Shown here: in pieces, positions 43,325-53,558 of the stretch | Numbering within the stretch: the stretch's first letter is position 1 | Layout: every line of letters begins with the position of its first letter | Assembly (NCBI GenBank): GCA_021779665.1 | Contig: JAJYAG010000001.1 | Location: forward strand, 1-64,000 | DNA from: Bacteroidota bacterium | GTDB taxonomy: Bacteria > Bacteroidota > Bacteroidia > Bacteroidales > JAAUTT01 | DNA length: 64,000 nucleotides | Reading direction: 5' to 3' | Position numbers and translations under genes: made by a program | The notes under the pieces: generated by a model | The model's database searches: none | Seen by the model: only the letters and a program-made list of their open reading frames with translations | Told to the model about the DNA's origin: nothing

Positions 43325-43699
43325 TTAATCAGGAACTTCGGCATATTCGTAAAAATTAAAATTTATTTTGGTTAACGATTCAAACTCTTTGCCTGTTTCG
43401 AATGATTCATCATCGCCTTCTTCATAATGCCAGTTTACTGATTTTGCCTTGACAACAGGATTTTCGTTAAGAAGACATAGTAACGAATAAACCTGTTTGG
43501 AGCTGCTTGTATTGAGATATTCCAGCTTCAGATTCAATGTAACTGTTTCACAATCGCAATCTTTAATCCAGTCGAGTACCGGAGTGTAAAAACCAACGGG
43601 ATCTTCCGGTAAAGACCGTCCATGAATAAAAAGTTCTCCATTAGGATTGAAATTTACTTTTGGCGTGGCTTTCGATTCTTCTATAAATAAAGATTTCAT
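43325..43699 (-). CDS. SiaC-family (DUF1987) regulatory protein, Thr-type
   Basis: This 124-residue paralogue starts at ATG 43699 (MKSLFIEESKATPKV); the longer frame to 43750 adds an unlikely tail. It shares GELFIHGRSLPEDPVGFYTP and NWHYEEGDDESFETGKEF with its neighbour. The predicted phosphosite loop is YLNTSSSKQ with Thr64, the canonical residue. The two genes are 137 nt apart on the same strand and look like a tandem duplication. Confidence 0.85.
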   Translation of the reverse strand: MKSLFIEESKATPKVNFNPNGELFIHGRSLPEDPVGFYTPVLDWIKDCDCETVTLNLKLEYLNTSSSKQVYSLLCLLNENPVVKAKSVNWHYEEGDDESFETGKEFESLTKINFNFYEYAEVPD

Positions 43700-43876
43700 T
43701 GTTTCTGTTTTTTTAATGCTCTTAACGATGTTGGTTGGGAAAAGATTCATCCGTTTGATAAGTGGTTGAAATGTTCTGACAAAAGTTAAATTCCCGTTTT
43801 TGAAAATTTATTCACGGGATTTTTTAAGCTACCTAATTGTTATATAATTTATATTATGTTAAATAGAAATAATAAA

Positions 43877-43910
43877 AATAAAGGGAGAAATTATTACTCC
43901 TCCCTTTATT
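43877..43910 (-). terminator. Terminator of the TPR-protein gene
   Basis: AATAAAGGGAG (43877-43887) pairs with CTCCCTTTATT (43900-43910); on the minus strand a T-rich run follows. It lies 8 nt past the stop. Confidence 0.85.
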
Positions 43911-43917
43911 AATTTGA

Positions 43918-45213
43918 TTAGCCTTTCAGCTCTTTCAATTTCTGATTTACTATTTCTAACTTATCGTTCATTTTTAAACGATAATACAAAGCTTTTAAGG
44001 TTTCAAGCGGAGAAACTTCTTTTGGATTCAACTCACTTGCTTTTTCCATGTAAGGAATAGCTTTTTTGAATTGTTCTTCGGCAGCCGCTTTTTTCTCAAG
44101 ATATTTCTTGTTATCGTTTTCATTTACTGCATCTTCCATCATTTTTACAGCAGTGTTGTAATATACAACAGCCGCATTATAATATGCGTCGAAGTATGTA
44201 GGATCAATTTCAATTGATTTGTCATATGCAGCTATTGCGTTTTCGGCCTGTCCCATTTTATCGTAAAGAGTTCCTTCAGCGAAATAGAACGATTTGTTGT
44301 TCGGATCGCTTGCTTTTGCTTTTGATAAATACTCAAGAGCTTCGGAACTTTGTCCTTTTACAAGATAATAGTTAATTAACTCTATCAAAATGGAAACGTT
44401 ATCAGGATATTTCTGGAAACCTTGTTGTAATGAAGCCAGAGCCTGAGCGGAATCGCCGGTAGCGGAATAAGCCTTGTTAAGGTCAAGATAGATCGAAGGT
44501 GAATTATATTTCATATCGAGGGCCTTCTTGAAGTATTTGATTGCTTCAGCTGGTTTTCCTGCTTCAGACGCTGTTACTCCGGTGTAATAAGTAATAAGAG
44601 TGTCCGATACATTTACAAGGGGATTTTCGCTGATTTCAACCATCGATTTGAAAGCTTCGTGCGATTTGGCAAAATCTTTCAGGTTGTATTCGTTTAACGC
44701 CTGTTTTTCGAATTTGCTTTTAAGTTCTTTTAATCCTTCAGTAATTTTCTTTTTCAATTTACCATCCTTATCCAGTTCAGTTGCTTTGTTATAACTATTT
44801 AAAGCTTCTTTTAAAGGTTGTGGATGAATTACCTGAGTTTCCTGCCAGCTTTTAACATTTCCGCCTTCAACGTTCACGATTATTCGGTCGTAAACATACT
44901 GTTCAACAACAGCATTGTTCATTTCTACTTTTTTAATTTCCTTAGGATCCTTGTAAAAAAGCTTTAACTCGTGAACTGGCATTGAATTACGCAGCATTTG
45001 TGTATTAACTTCAAAAATATCCTGGAAAAGTTTTGCTCTTTCAATCCATGTTTTCGGATCAGCTCCTTTTTTAGGATCCTGAATGGTCTGATCACTTTTT
45101 TGCATTTTTTTCTCCAGTGCATTGTAATTAAGCGCGGCTCCACCCTCTGCCTGGGCTATCAGGTTAACGAAGCTTACAACTATCAATGCCAATAACAATG
45201 ATATACGTTTCAT
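43918..45213 (-). CDS. Exported tetratricopeptide-repeat protein
   Basis: This 431-residue protein has a signal peptide (ending near NLIAQ) and at least five TPRs between about residues 170 and 400: PAEAIKYFKKALDMKYNSPS, AQALASLQQGFQKYPDNVS, SEALEYLSKAKASDPNNKS, ENAIAAYDKSIEIDPTYFDA and a final EQFKKAIPYMEKASELNP. It probably scaffolds a protein complex in the periplasm. It lies downstream of gyrA on the same strand, but has its own -7 element, so it is likely transcribed separately. Confidence 0.8.
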   Translation of the reverse strand: MKRISLLLALIVVSFVNLIAQAEGGAALNYNALEKKMQKSDQTIQDPKKGADPKTWIERAKLFQDIFEVNTQMLRNSMPVHELKLFYKDPKEIKKVEMNNAVVEQYVYDRIIVNVEGGNVKSWQETQVIHPQPLKEALNSYNKATELDKDGKLKKKITEGLKELKSKFEKQALNEYNLKDFAKSHEAFKSMVEISENPLVNVSDTLITYYTGVTASEAGKPAEAIKYFKKALDMKYNSPSIYLDLNKAYSATGDSAQALASLQQGFQKYPDNVSILIELINYYLVKGQSSEALEYLSKAKASDPNNKSFYFAEGTLYDKMGQAENAIAAYDKSIEIDPTYFDAYYNAAVVYYNTAVKMMEDAVNENDNKKYLEKKAAAEEQFKKAIPYMEKASELNPKEVSPLETLKALYYRLKMNDKLEIVNQKLKELKG

Positions 45214-45253
45214 GATGAGATGATTTTGGTTTAATTCGTTTTTAATCAGTGTG

Positions 45254-45261
45254 CAAATTTA
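45254..45261 (-). promoter_or_regulatory. -7 promoter element of the TPR-protein gene
   Basis: Minus-strand TAAATTTG fits TAnnTTTG, about 40 nt before the ATG. The -33 position has only AGTTT, a weak match. Confidence 0.4.
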
Positions 45262-45308
45262 AAAATTATATTATTTCTTAAACTCTTATAGCAAAAAAAA
45301 GGCCGAAA

Positions 45309-47816
45309 TTACTCTGTGGGTGAATCATTTTCATTAACTATCTGATCCTCACCGGCGTTTTCTGCCTGAATTTCTTCAGATTTAGCAACGTTAGTTACTG
45401 CGGCAATGGCGTCATTGTTTCTCAAATTGATAACTTTTACACCCTGTGTTGCTCTTCCTGCCAAACGGATATCCGAAATTGGCAATCGGATTGTGATACC
45501 CGATTTTGTGATAATCATAAGATCATCACTGTCGGTTACACCCTTGATTGCAATTAATTTTCCTGTTTTTTCGGTAATATTCAGCGTCTTAACACCCTTA
45601 CCGCTTCGGTTTGTAACACGGTAATCTTCTATCTTGGAGCGTTTACCATATCCTCTCTCGGCAATGACAAGGATTTCGGTTTGCGGATTATCAACACAAA
45701 CTATTCCTACAACCTTATCGTCTTCATCCTCAGAGAGACGGATAGCCCGAACTCCTGAAGCTGTTCTGCCTACGGCACGTATGGCACTTTCGTTAAAGCG
45801 GATGGCTCTCCCCGACCGGATTGCAACTAAAATTTCATTACTACCGTCAGTCAGTTTAGCATCTATCAGGTTATCACCATCTTTGAAGGTTATCGCTACA
45901 ATACCATTCTGTCGAGGTCTTGAGAAATCCGACAACTCCATCTTTTTAATGATACCATTTTTTGTACAAAGAACAACAAAATGGTTTTGGGTATAATCCG
46001 GATCGGCCAGATTCTTAACATTTATAAAAGCACGCACAGCATCATCCTGATCGATATTCAGCATATTCTGAATGGCCCGTCCTTTCGAATCTTTGGCGCC
46101 CTCAGGAACATCGTACACTTTCAGCCAGAAGCATTTCCCTTTTTCTGTAAAGAAAAGAATGTAATTATGCATGGTTGCCGAAAACATGTGTTCCAGGTAA
46201 TCTTCATCACGCGTTCTGCTGCCACGGGAACCGACTCCTCCCCTGCTTTGAGTCCTGAATTCGGATAACGGAGTACGTTTTATGTATCCAAGGTTTGAGA
46301 TGGTAATCACCATTTCATCGTCGGCATAAAAGTCTTCAGGATTAAATTCTTCGGCATTGCGAACAATTTCAGTGCGTCTTTCGTCGCCATATTTTTGTTT
46401 GAGCTCTGCAAGTTCATCTTTTATGATCTGCATTCTCAATTGCTCATCGGCTAATACCTGGCGTAAATATTCAATTAACTTCATCAGCTCGGCATACTCT
46501 TCCTTGATCTTATCGCGTTCAAGACCAGTAAGTCTCTGCAATCTCATTTCAAGTATCGCTTTAGCCTGAATTTCGGTCAGGTTAAAGGTCTGCATCAGTC
46601 CGTCCTTGGCTTCGTCGGGAGTCTTGGATGCACGGATGAGTGCAATTACTTCATCCAGATGATCCAGGGCTATTAGCAAACCTTCCAGGATATGAGCTTT
46701 CTTTTCGGCCTGGTCCAGATCGTACTGGGTACGTTTTATCACCACTTCGTGGCGGTGCTGCACGTAATAATGAACGAGCTGCTTGAGATTGAGCGTTTTT
46801 GGACGACCATTCACCAATGCAATATTATTTACATTGAATGAATTCTGCAGCTGTGTGTACTTGTAAAGATTGTTTAAAACGACATTTGCACGGGCTTCTC
46901 TTTTAAGGATGATCACGATACGCATCCCTGAGCGGTCCGATTCGTCGTTGATGTATGAAATTCCTTCTATTTTCTTTTCGTTGATCAGGTCGGCCGTCTT
47001 TTTAATGAGTTCGGCCTTATTCACCATATAAGGAATTTCGGTGATAACGATTTTATCTCTTCCTGAAGAGGTTACTTCAACCTCGGAACGGGCACGAACT
47101 ACAATACGACCGCGTCCGGTTTCATAAGCCTCTTTAACACCTTGATAACCATATATTATAGCGCCTGTTGGAAAATCAGGAGCTTTAACATGTTTCATCA
47201 ACTCTTCGATGGTTATTTCGTTGTTGTCGATATAGGCAACAATAGCATCGCAAACTTCCCTTAAATTGTGCGGAGGCATGTTGGTTGCCATACCTACTGC
47301 AATACCCGAGGTACCATTTACAAGCAGGTTGGGCACTTTTGCAGGAAGTACTTTTGGTTCTTCCAGCGAGTCGTCGAAGTTAAGCTGAAAATCGACCGTG
47401 TTTTTGTCAATATCAGCGAGCATTTCTTCGGCAATTTTGCGCATACGGGCTTCGGTATAACGCATGGCCGCCGGACTGTCGCCGTCTACGGAACCAAAGT
47501 TACCCTGGCCGTCGACCATCATGTAACGGAGTGACCATGGCTGAGCCATACGAACCATGGCGTCGTAAACGGAGGTGTCACCGTGCGGGTGATACTTACC
47601 AAGTACCTCTCCTACAATTCTTGCTGATTTTTTATAAGGCCTGTTCGAAAATACACCTAATTCTGACATTCCGAATAAAACCCTCCGATGAACAGGTTTA
47701 AGACCATCCCTGACATCAGGTAAAGCACGGGAAACAATAACCGACATCGAATAATCGATGTAAGCCGATTTCATTTCCTCCTCAATATTAATTCGAATAA
47801 TACGTTCTTCTTCCAT
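45309..47816 (-). CDS. gyrA: DNA gyrase subunit A
   Basis: This 835-residue protein starts at ATG 47816 ([19 protein letters not shown]); ten more residues in the longest frame are not conserved. The breakage-reunion domain has the catalytic Tyr120 in [10 protein letters not shown]. Six C-terminal blades follow, including the GyrA box region [11 protein letters not shown] (QxxxGGxGxxG type, which marks gyrase rather than topoisomerase IV). It introduces negative supercoils with GyrB. At the quinolone position equivalent to E. coli Ser83 it has Thr81 (HGDTSVYD). It ends in a short acidic tail. Confidence 0.96.
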   Translation of the reverse strand: MEEERIIRINIEEEMKSAYIDYSMSVIVSRALPDVRDGLKPVHRRVLFGMSELGVFSNRPYKKSARIVGEVLGKYHPHGDTSVYDAMVRMAQPWSLRYMMVDGQGNFGSVDGDSPAAMRYTEARMRKIAEEMLADIDKNTVDFQLNFDDSLEEPKVLPAKVPNLLVNGTSGIAVGMATNMPPHNLREVCDAIVAYIDNNEITIEELMKHVKAPDFPTGAIIYGYQGVKEAYETGRGRIVVRARSEVEVTSSGRDKIVITEIPYMVNKAELIKKTADLINEKKIEGISYINDESDRSGMRIVIILKREARANVVLNNLYKYTQLQNSFNVNNIALVNGRPKTLNLKQLVHYYVQHRHEVVIKRTQYDLDQAEKKAHILEGLLIALDHLDEVIALIRASKTPDEAKDGLMQTFNLTEIQAKAILEMRLQRLTGLERDKIKEEYAELMKLIEYLRQVLADEQLRMQIIKDELAELKQKYGDERRTEIVRNAEEFNPEDFYADDEMVITISNLGYIKRTPLSEFRTQSRGGVGSRGSRTRDEDYLEHMFSATMHNYILFFTEKGKCFWLKVYDVPEGAKDSKGRAIQNMLNIDQDDAVRAFINVKNLADPDYTQNHFVVLCTKNGIIKKMELSDFSRPRQNGIVAITFKDGDNLIDAKLTDGSNEILVAIRSGRAIRFNESAIRAVGRTASGVRAIRLSEDEDDKVVGIVCVDNPQTEILVIAERGYGKRSKIEDYRVTNRSGKGVKTLNITEKTGKLIAIKGVTDSDDLMIITKSGITIRLPISDIRLAGRATQGVKVINLRNNDAIAAVTNVAKSEEIQAENAGEDQIVNENDSPTE

Positions 47817-47961
47817 TCTTAAAATTTGTTTTCGCTTAGAAATCAAGCATATACAATATATCCAAAGTTTACTAAAGTAGGTATTTTTTACCTAACTGTG
47901 GCTAATTGCGAAACTAATTTATTAACATCTTATTGTTTAAAATTGCGAACTTTTTTGTTAC

Positions 47962-47980
47962 TATATTTGTATTAGATTTG
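47962..47980 (+). promoter_or_regulatory. Two overlapping-region -7 elements upstream of clpC
   Basis: TATATTTG (47962-47969) and TAGATTTG (47973-47980) both fit TAnnTTTG in the divergent gyrA-clpC gap. Neither has a -33 TTTG at exactly 19 nt. Confidence 0.4.
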
Positions 47981-48027
47981 TAATTTAGATACAACGAAAT
48001 TGCTTCGAAATTTAAGAAAGGCATTTT

Positions 48028-50571
48028 ATGGATGCAAAATTTTCACAACGCATTAAAGACGTATTGAATTATAGCCGTGAGGAAGCTTTACGTCTTGGGC
48101 ATAATACCATTTCCACTGAACATTTGTTTTTGGGCATTTTACGTGACGGAGAAGGTGATGCTATCGAGGTATTGTTATCGCTTGGAGCTGACTTGTATGA
48201 AATTCGGAAAACTATTGAGACCAGAATAAAACCCGAAAGATATATTCCTGTTAAAGAAAACGATAATATACCTTTGTTAAAGTCGGCCGACAGGGTTTTA
48301 AAATTAGTACACCTTGAAGCACGTTCGTTCAAATCGGAGTTTGTGGATACCGGTCATTTACTGCTTGCAATTTTAAAGGATGAAAAAGCCTTTGTAACCC
48401 AAGTTTTAAACGAGTTAAACATTGATTATTTTACTGTGAAAGAGGAATTAGAAAGTTATGATATAGAATCACGCTCCGATTTCCCCGGTGGAGGAAATGA
48501 GGACGATGATGATGATGCCCGGGGTGGCCAGTTTGGCCAGAATAAACCCGGAGGTGGAGCTCCCCAGCCTGGAAAATCAGGATCGGAAACCCCGGTACTC
48601 GACAATTTTGGCGTTGATTTGACCAAAGCTGCCGAAGAAAACCGTCTCGATCCCATTGTAGGCCGTGAAAAGGAAATTGAGCGTCTTGCCCAGATTCTCA
48701 GCCGTCGTAAGAAAAACAACCCCATTCTTATAGGAGAACCTGGTGTTGGGAAATCGGCGATAGTTGAAGGGCTTGCTCTAAGAATCATTCAACGTAAAGT
48801 TTCGCGCGTTCTTTTCGGAAAACGCGTTGTAACCCTTGATCTGGCTTCGATTGTAGCCGGTACTAAATACCGCGGACAATTTGAAGAGCGCATGAAGGCC
48901 ATCCTGAATGAACTGGCAAAGAACAACAATGTGATTTTGTTCATCGACGAAATTCACACCATTGTCGGAGCTGGTGGCGCAACAGGATCGCTCGATGCTG
49001 CCAATATGTTGAAACCGGCCCTTGCCCGTGGCGAAATACAGTGTATTGGAGCTACAACTCTTGATGAGTACCGCCAGCATATTGAAAAAGATGGAGCTTT
49101 GGAACGCCGTTTCCAGAAAGTAATGGTTGAACCGACTTCTGCTGAGGAAACTGTTGAAATTCTGAATAACATTAAGGAGCGTTACGAAGAGCATCATAAT
49201 GTTTTTTATACTCCCGAAGCTATTCAGGCGTGCGTAAAGCTGACTGAAAGATATATCTCCGACAGGCATCTGCCTGACAAGGCAATTGATGCACTGGATG
49301 AGTCGGGTTCCCGTGTACACATTTCGAACATTGTAGTTCCCGAAAGAATTCTCGATCTGGAAAAATATATCGAAGAAGCAAAGAAAGAAAAAATAAAAGC
49401 GGTTAAAAATCAAAACTTTGAAAAGGCCGCAAGCTTCCGCGATAAAGAAAAGGAATTACTGGAACGGCTTGAAGATGAAAAAGTTAAATGGGAAAAGGAA
49501 CTGGCTAAAAACCGTGTAACTGTAGATGAAGAAAAAGTTGCCGAAGTAGTAGCTATGATGACCGGCGTTCCCGTTCAGCGTATTGCGCAGGCCGAAGGTA
49601 TCCGGTTGTTGAAAATGCACGAAACCATTAAAGGCAGTGTAATCGGTCAGGATGAAGCCATTGAAAAGGTTGTAAAAAGTATCCAGCGTAACCGCGCCGG
49701 GTTGAAAGATCCGAATAAACCCATTGGTACATTTATTTTCCTTGGACCTACCGGTGTGGGAAAAACACAGCTTGCAAAAGTACTTGCCAGATATCTCTTC
49801 GATTCAACGGATAACCTGATCCGCATCGACATGAGTGAATACATGGAGAAATTCAGCGTTTCACGTCTTGTTGGAGCGCCTCCGGGTTACATTGGTTACG
49901 AAGAAGGTGGTCAGCTTACCGAAAAAGTTCGCCGCAGACCTTATTCCGTTGTGCTGCTTGATGAAATAGAAAAAGCACATCCGGATGTATTCCATATTTT
50001 GCTCCAGGTGCTTGATGAAGGTCAGTTAACGGATAGTCTTGGCCGTCGTGTTGACTTTAAGAATACCATTATTATTATGACCTCCAACATTGGTACTCGC
50101 CAGTTAAAGGATTTCGGTCAAGGAGTTGGTTTTAATACTGCAGCTAAACAAGCACAGAATAACGAATACGCTAAAAGCGTTATTCAAAGCGCGTTAAAGA
50201 AGGCTTTTGCTCCCGAATTTTTAAACCGTATCGATGATGTGATCATGTTCAACACCTTATCAAAAGCTGAAATTTTCAAGATTATTGATATTGAGCTGAA
50301 AGGTTTGTTCGACAGGGTATCGGCATTGGGTTATCAGATCAAGATCACCCCTTCTGCAAAAGAATTCCTCACGGATAAAGGCTTTGATATCAATTTCGGC
50401 GCAAGACCTCTGAAAAGAGCTATCCAGAAGTACCTGGAAGATCCTATGGCCGAAGTGATCATCAAATCTTCCCTTGCTGAAGGTGATATAATCAATGTTG
50501 GGTATAATAAGAAAAAGGAAAGTCTTAATATTAAAGTCTCAAAAGGACATATGGAAGTTGAAGAAAATTAA
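48028..50571 (+). CDS. clpC: ClpC-type AAA+ ATPase of the Clp protease
   Basis: This 847-residue protein has an N-terminal Clp_N repeat pair ([31 protein letters not shown]), a Gly/Asp-rich linker near 150-190, AAA1 (Walker [14 protein letters not shown], Walker [11 protein letters not shown]), a UVR-like middle segment ([18 protein letters not shown]) that marks ClpC rather than ClpB, and AAA2 ([13 protein letters not shown]). It unfolds proteins for ClpP and refolds aggregates. A VGF-type ClpP loop is seen in [11 protein letters not shown]. Ended by a strong terminator. Confidence 0.93.
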   Translation: MDAKFSQRIKDVLNYSREEALRLGHNTISTEHLFLGILRDGEGDAIEVLLSLGADLYEIRKTIETRIKPERYIPVKENDNIPLLKSADRVLKLVHLEARSFKSEFVDTGHLLLAILKDEKAFVTQVLNELNIDYFTVKEELESYDIESRSDFPGGGNEDDDDDARGGQFGQNKPGGGAPQPGKSGSETPVLDNFGVDLTKAAEENRLDPIVGREKEIERLAQILSRRKKNNPILIGEPGVGKSAIVEGLALRIIQRKVSRVLFGKRVVTLDLASIVAGTKYRGQFEERMKAILNELAKNNNVILFIDEIHTIVGAGGATGSLDAANMLKPALARGEIQCIGATTLDEYRQHIEKDGALERRFQKVMVEPTSAEETVEILNNIKERYEEHHNVFYTPEAIQACVKLTERYISDRHLPDKAIDALDESGSRVHISNIVVPERILDLEKYIEEAKKEKIKAVKNQNFEKAASFRDKEKELLERLEDEKVKWEKELAKNRVTVDEEKVAEVVAMMTGVPVQRIAQAEGIRLLKMHETIKGSVIGQDEAIEKVVKSIQRNRAGLKDPNKPIGTFIFLGPTGVGKTQLAKVLARYLFDSTDNLIRIDMSEYMEKFSVSRLVGAPPGYIGYEEGGQLTEKVRRRPYSVVLLDEIEKAHPDVFHILLQVLDEGQLTDSLGRRVDFKNTIIIMTSNIGTRQLKDFGQGVGFNTAAKQAQNNEYAKSVIQSALKKAFAPEFLNRIDDVIMFNTLSKAEIFKIIDIELKGLFDRVSALGYQIKITPSAKEFLTDKGFDINFGARPLKRAIQKYLEDPMAEVIIKSSLAEGDIINVGYNKKKESLNIKVSKGHMEVEEN

Positions 50572-50593
50572 TTATTAACAACATAAACAAAAA

Positions 50594-50624
50594 ACCTCTG
50601 GAGATTGCTTCAGAGGTCTTTTTT
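50594..50624 (+). terminator. Terminator of clpC
   Basis: ACCTCTG (50594-50600) pairs with CAGAGGT (50611-50617), followed by seven Ts. Confidence 0.9.
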
Positions 50625-50671
50625 TGTTTTGAAGTCCACAGTCCTCAAAGACGAGTTTTTTGGTTCAAGTC

Positions 50672-50720
50672 TGAATTTATATTGGCTGTGGACAGTAGAC
50701 CGTGGTCTGTCGACTATATT
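50672..50720. repeat. Degenerate copy of the 63-kb intergenic repeat
   Basis: The words GCTGTGGACAGTAGACCG and GTGGTCTGTCGAC resemble the GTGGTCTGACGTCCGTGGAC words of the tandem repeat at 63.1-63.3 kb. It lies between clpC and rimO; no gene is seen here. Confidence 0.5.
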
Positions 50721-50751
50721 TATTAGCTAAACGCCTTTATATGAGTTCAAT

Positions 50752-52062
50752 TCAGATCACTTCCCCAAAAAGGTCATATTCAGTTGCATCAATAATTTTT
50801 ACATTATAAAAGTTCCCGGCAACCAGCTTTATATCGCTTTTTTCAATCAAAACTTCATTGTCGACTTCCGGAGAGTCGAATTCAGTGCGGCCAATATAAA
50901 ACTCATCCTCTTCCCTATCGACAATCACCCTGAAAGTCGAGCCAACCTTCGCCTGGTTATGCTGTAAAGAAATTTCCTGCTGGATATCCATTAACTCCTC
51001 TACACGGGCTTCTTTGACTTTATCAGGAACATTATCCTTAAATTGACGATGAGCGTGCGTATTTTCCTCGTGCGAATAAGGGAAAATCCCTAACCGGTCG
51101 AAGCGTGCTTCCTGAATAAAAGCTTTCAGTTCTTCAAAATCGCTTTCTGTTTCTTCAGGGAAGCCAGTCAGTAAAGTAGTTCGGATGGCAATCCCTTTAA
51201 CTTCAGCTTTGAGCTTTGCAATAAGTTTTACAATCTCATCCTTGCTTGAGCTGCGACGCATTTTCAACAACACCGAATTAGAAATGTGCTGAATAGGAAT
51301 ATCCAGGTATTTGCAAACTTTGGGGTTGTTTTTGATTTCAAGAATCAGATCCTCGGGGAATTTATGAGGATAAGCATAATGCAGACGAATCCACTCAATC
51401 CCCTCAATTTTAGATAACTCCTGAATAAGCTTTGTAATCTCCTGCTTTTTATAAAGGTCAAGACCATAATAAGTAAGATCCTGAGCAATCAGGATCAGCT
51501 CCTTTACTCCTTTTGCGGCAAGCTGGGCAGCTTCTGCTGTAAGCTCCTCAATGGGGCGCGAAATATGTTTTCCACGAATCAACGGTATAGCGCAAAAAGC
51601 ACAGGTCCGGTCGCAACCTTCCGACACCTTTAAATACGCAAAATGCGGTAAGGTAGTCTGTTTGCGGGTTCCAATAAGTTCATCCCGATATTCCGTTCCC
51701 AGCACTTTCAACACCTGAGGCAAAGAATTCACACCAAAAAACTGGTTTACTTCAGGAATTTCCTTTTCGAGATCTTTTTTATATCGTTCAGCCAAACAGC
51801 CTATTACATACAAATTTTCAATTTTTCCTTTAACTTTTGCCTTTGCAAATTGCAAAATTGTATCCACCGATTCTTCTTTTGCATCCTTGATAAAACCGCA
51901 AGTGTTGATAACCACCGTCTTAGCCTTTGTGGATGAAGAGTCGTGCATCAGTGTAAACCCGGATGCTTCGAGTTGGCCCATCAGCTTTTCGGAGTCTACC
52001 AGGTTTTTGGAGCATCCCAAAGTGACGAGATTTATAAGTTTTCGTTTGGTATTATATGCCAT
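50752..52062 (-). CDS. rimO: Ribosomal protein S12 methylthiotransferase
   Basis: This 436-residue radical-SAM enzyme has the N-terminal UPF0004 Cys set (C17, C55, C89 for one 4Fe-4S cluster), the radical-SAM triad C150-x3-C154-x2-C157 (GCDRTCAFC) and a C-terminal TRAM domain. ISRPIEELTAEA and the TLGCSKNLVDSE opening identify RimO rather than MiaB. It adds a methylthio group to Asp88 of S12. Last gene of the ribosomal small-protein/ftsY cluster. Confidence 0.94.
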   Translation of the reverse strand: MAYNTKRKLINLVTLGCSKNLVDSEKLMGQLEASGFTLMHDSSSTKAKTVVINTCGFIKDAKEESVDTILQFAKAKVKGKIENLYVIGCLAERYKKDLEKEIPEVNQFFGVNSLPQVLKVLGTEYRDELIGTRKQTTLPHFAYLKVSEGCDRTCAFCAIPLIRGKHISRPIEELTAEAAQLAAKGVKELILIAQDLTYYGLDLYKKQEITKLIQELSKIEGIEWIRLHYAYPHKFPEDLILEIKNNPKVCKYLDIPIQHISNSVLLKMRRSSSKDEIVKLIAKLKAEVKGIAIRTTLLTGFPEETESDFEELKAFIQEARFDRLGIFPYSHEENTHAHRQFKDNVPDKVKEARVEELMDIQQEISLQHNQAKVGSTFRVIVDREEDEFYIGRTEFDSPEVDNEVLIEKSDIKLVAGNFYNVKIIDATEYDLFGEVI

Positions 52063-52080
52063 TTATAAGTATGAAATGTG

Positions 52081-52140
52081 AGGTATGAAGTATGGAATAT
52101 GAGTCCATGGCTAATAGCTGATGGACCATAGAAAACAGCC
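52081..52140. repeat. Degenerate repeat related to the 63-kb element
   Basis: GTCCATGGCTAATAGC resembles GTCCATGGCCAATAAC of the tandem repeat at 63 kb. It lies between ftsY and rimO, which both read on the minus strand. Confidence 0.45.
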
Positions 52141-52157
52141 GAAATGCAAAAAGCTTA

Positions 52158-53117
52158 TTACATCTCGGTGAAAAGGGAATTCACAAATTCGGTTTTATTA
52201 AAGAGAAGGAGGTCGTCCATAGTTTCGCCAACGCCAATATAGCGCACCGGAATCTTGAACTGATCGGAAATACCTATAACCACTCCCCCTTTGGCGGTGC
52301 CGTCGAGTTTTGTGAGTGCCATAGCTGTAACATCGGTTGCCAGGGTGAATTGCTTGGCCTGTTCGAAGGCATTCTGGCCTGTGGAACCGTCCAAAATAAG
52401 GAGAACTTCATGCGGGGCATCCGGAACAACCTTTTGCATCACCTTTTTGATTTTGCTCAGCTCATTCATCAGGTTTACCTTGTTATGAAGACGACCGGCA
52501 GTGTCGATAATCACCACATCGGCATCGTTTGCAACGGCAGAATTCAACGTATCGAAAGCCACAGAAGCAGGATCGGCACCCATAGTTTGTTTCACAATTT
52601 CAACACCCACACGCTGCGACCAGATCACAAGCTGATCAATAGCAGCTGCACGGAATGTATCGGCGGCACCAAGATAAACTTTCTTACCCGCTTTTTTAAA
52701 ATTATAAGCCAGTTTCCCGATGGTTGTTGTTTTACCAACACCATTCACCCCAACTACCATAATCACGTAAGGCTTTTTGGTTAACAGAGAGGCAAAATCA
52801 GTAACATCGGTAGTATTATTCTCGTTCAGCAGTCGTGCAATTTCTTCTTTAAGTATACCGTTTAGTTCGTTTGTACTCATGTATTTATCACGAGCTACTC
52901 TTTCTTCAATCCGGCGAATAATTTTCAGGGTTGTTTCAACACCAACATCAGAAGTTATCAAAACCTCTTCGAGATTGTCGAGCACTTCGTCGTCAACTTT
53001 CGATTTACCAACTATAGCACGGGAAATCTTTTTAAGAACACTATCCTTGGTTTTTTCGAGACCTTTGTCCAGCGTTTCCTTTTCTTTTTTCGGGCGGGAA
53101 AAAAAGTTAAATGCCAT
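52158..53117 (-). CDS. ftsY: Signal recognition particle receptor
   Basis: This 319-residue GTPase has a short basic N-terminus (no long acidic A domain, as is usual for this phylum), an N domain with RIEERVARDKY, and the G domain: P-loop GVNGVGKT (123-130), DTAGRLHNK (G3) and TKLDGTAKGG (G4). It docks the ribosome-SRP complex at the membrane. It has a strong AGGAGG ribosome site and a terminator just upstream, so it may be made separately from the ribosomal genes. Confidence 0.95.
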   Translation of the reverse strand: MAFNFFSRPKKEKETLDKGLEKTKDSVLKKISRAIVGKSKVDDEVLDNLEEVLITSDVGVETTLKIIRRIEERVARDKYMSTNELNGILKEEIARLLNENNTTDVTDFASLLTKKPYVIMVVGVNGVGKTTTIGKLAYNFKKAGKKVYLGAADTFRAAAIDQLVIWSQRVGVEIVKQTMGADPASVAFDTLNSAVANDADVVIIDTAGRLHNKVNLMNELSKIKKVMQKVVPDAPHEVLLILDGSTGQNAFEQAKQFTLATDVTAMALTKLDGTAKGGVVIGISDQFKIPVRYIGVGETMDDLLLFNKTEFVNSLFTEM

Positions 53118-53124
53118 TTTTTAT

Positions 53125-53130
53125 CCTCCT
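53125..53130 (-). promoter_or_regulatory. Strong Shine-Dalgarno sequence of ftsY
   Basis: On the minus strand AGGAGG precedes the ATG by 7 nt. Such clear sites are rare in this window, where most starts lack one. Confidence 0.6.
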
Positions 53131-53140
53131 ATAATAGAAA

Positions 53141-53170
53141 AAAAGCCTTCTCCCATAGAAGAAAGCTTTT
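53141..53170 (-). terminator. Terminator between the DUF4295 gene and ftsY
   Basis: The arms AAAAGC-CTTCT (53141-53151) and AGAAG-(AAA)-GCTTTT (53157-53170) pair with a CCCAT loop; on the minus strand seven Ts follow. It would cut most ribosomal-gene transcripts before ftsY. Confidence 0.7.
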
Positions 53171-53196
53171 CTGTACTTATATAATTCCAATCAAAT

Positions 53197-53355
53197 TTAT
53201 TTTTTAGCGAGGAAGTCTTTTACTTCTTCAGTAGGAACGATTTCTTCAACGAAACCGTATGATCCGGTTTTTTCGGATTTAACCATTTTAATAACTTTAG
53301 CAACTCCTTTACCTACACCTTTTTGTTTCAGCGTTGCAACTACTTTCTTTGCCAT
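53197..53355 (-). CDS. DUF4295 small basic protein (52 residues)
   Basis: ATG 53355 to TAA 53197 encodes 52 residues beginning MAKKVVATLKQKGVGKGVAK and ending in DFLAKK. It is a short basic protein typical of DUF4295, which in Bacteroidota sits between rpmG and ftsY. That position and composition suggest a ribosome-associated role, but no function is established. It starts 8 nt after the rpmG stop. Confidence 0.85.
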   Translation of the reverse strand: MAKKVVATLKQKGVGKGVAKVIKMVKSEKTGSYGFVEEIVPTEEVKDFLAKK

Positions 53356-53363
53356 AGTCTAGA

Positions 53364-53546
53364 TTATTTAATTTCTTTATGAACTGTTACTTTCTTGAGA
53401 ATTGGGTTATATTTTTTCAATTCCAAACGCTCAGTAGTATTCTTTTTGTTTTTGGTTGTGATGTAACGGGAAGTTCCTGGCATTCCACTGTCTTTGTGCT
53501 CAGTGCATTCCATAATAACCTGAACCCTGTTTCCTTTTTTTGCCAT
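53364..53546 (-). CDS. rpmG: 50S ribosomal protein L33
   Basis: This 60-residue protein is L33: [36 protein letters not shown] and [15 protein letters not shown]. The zinc-ribbon Cys pairs of C+ L33 are largely absent (one Cys), so it is the zinc-free type. It lies 12 nt after rpmB in the conserved cluster. Confidence 0.95.
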   Translation of the reverse strand: MAKKGNRVQVIMECTEHKDSGMPGTSRYITTKNKKNTTERLELKKYNPILKKVTVHKEIK

Positions 53547-53558
53547 GATGATAAATTT

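Noticed and set aside
48778-49413. 211-codon minus-strand ORF inside clpC
   Set aside because: Antisense shadow of a highly conserved AAA+ gene, low-complexity and hydrophobic by codon mirror only.
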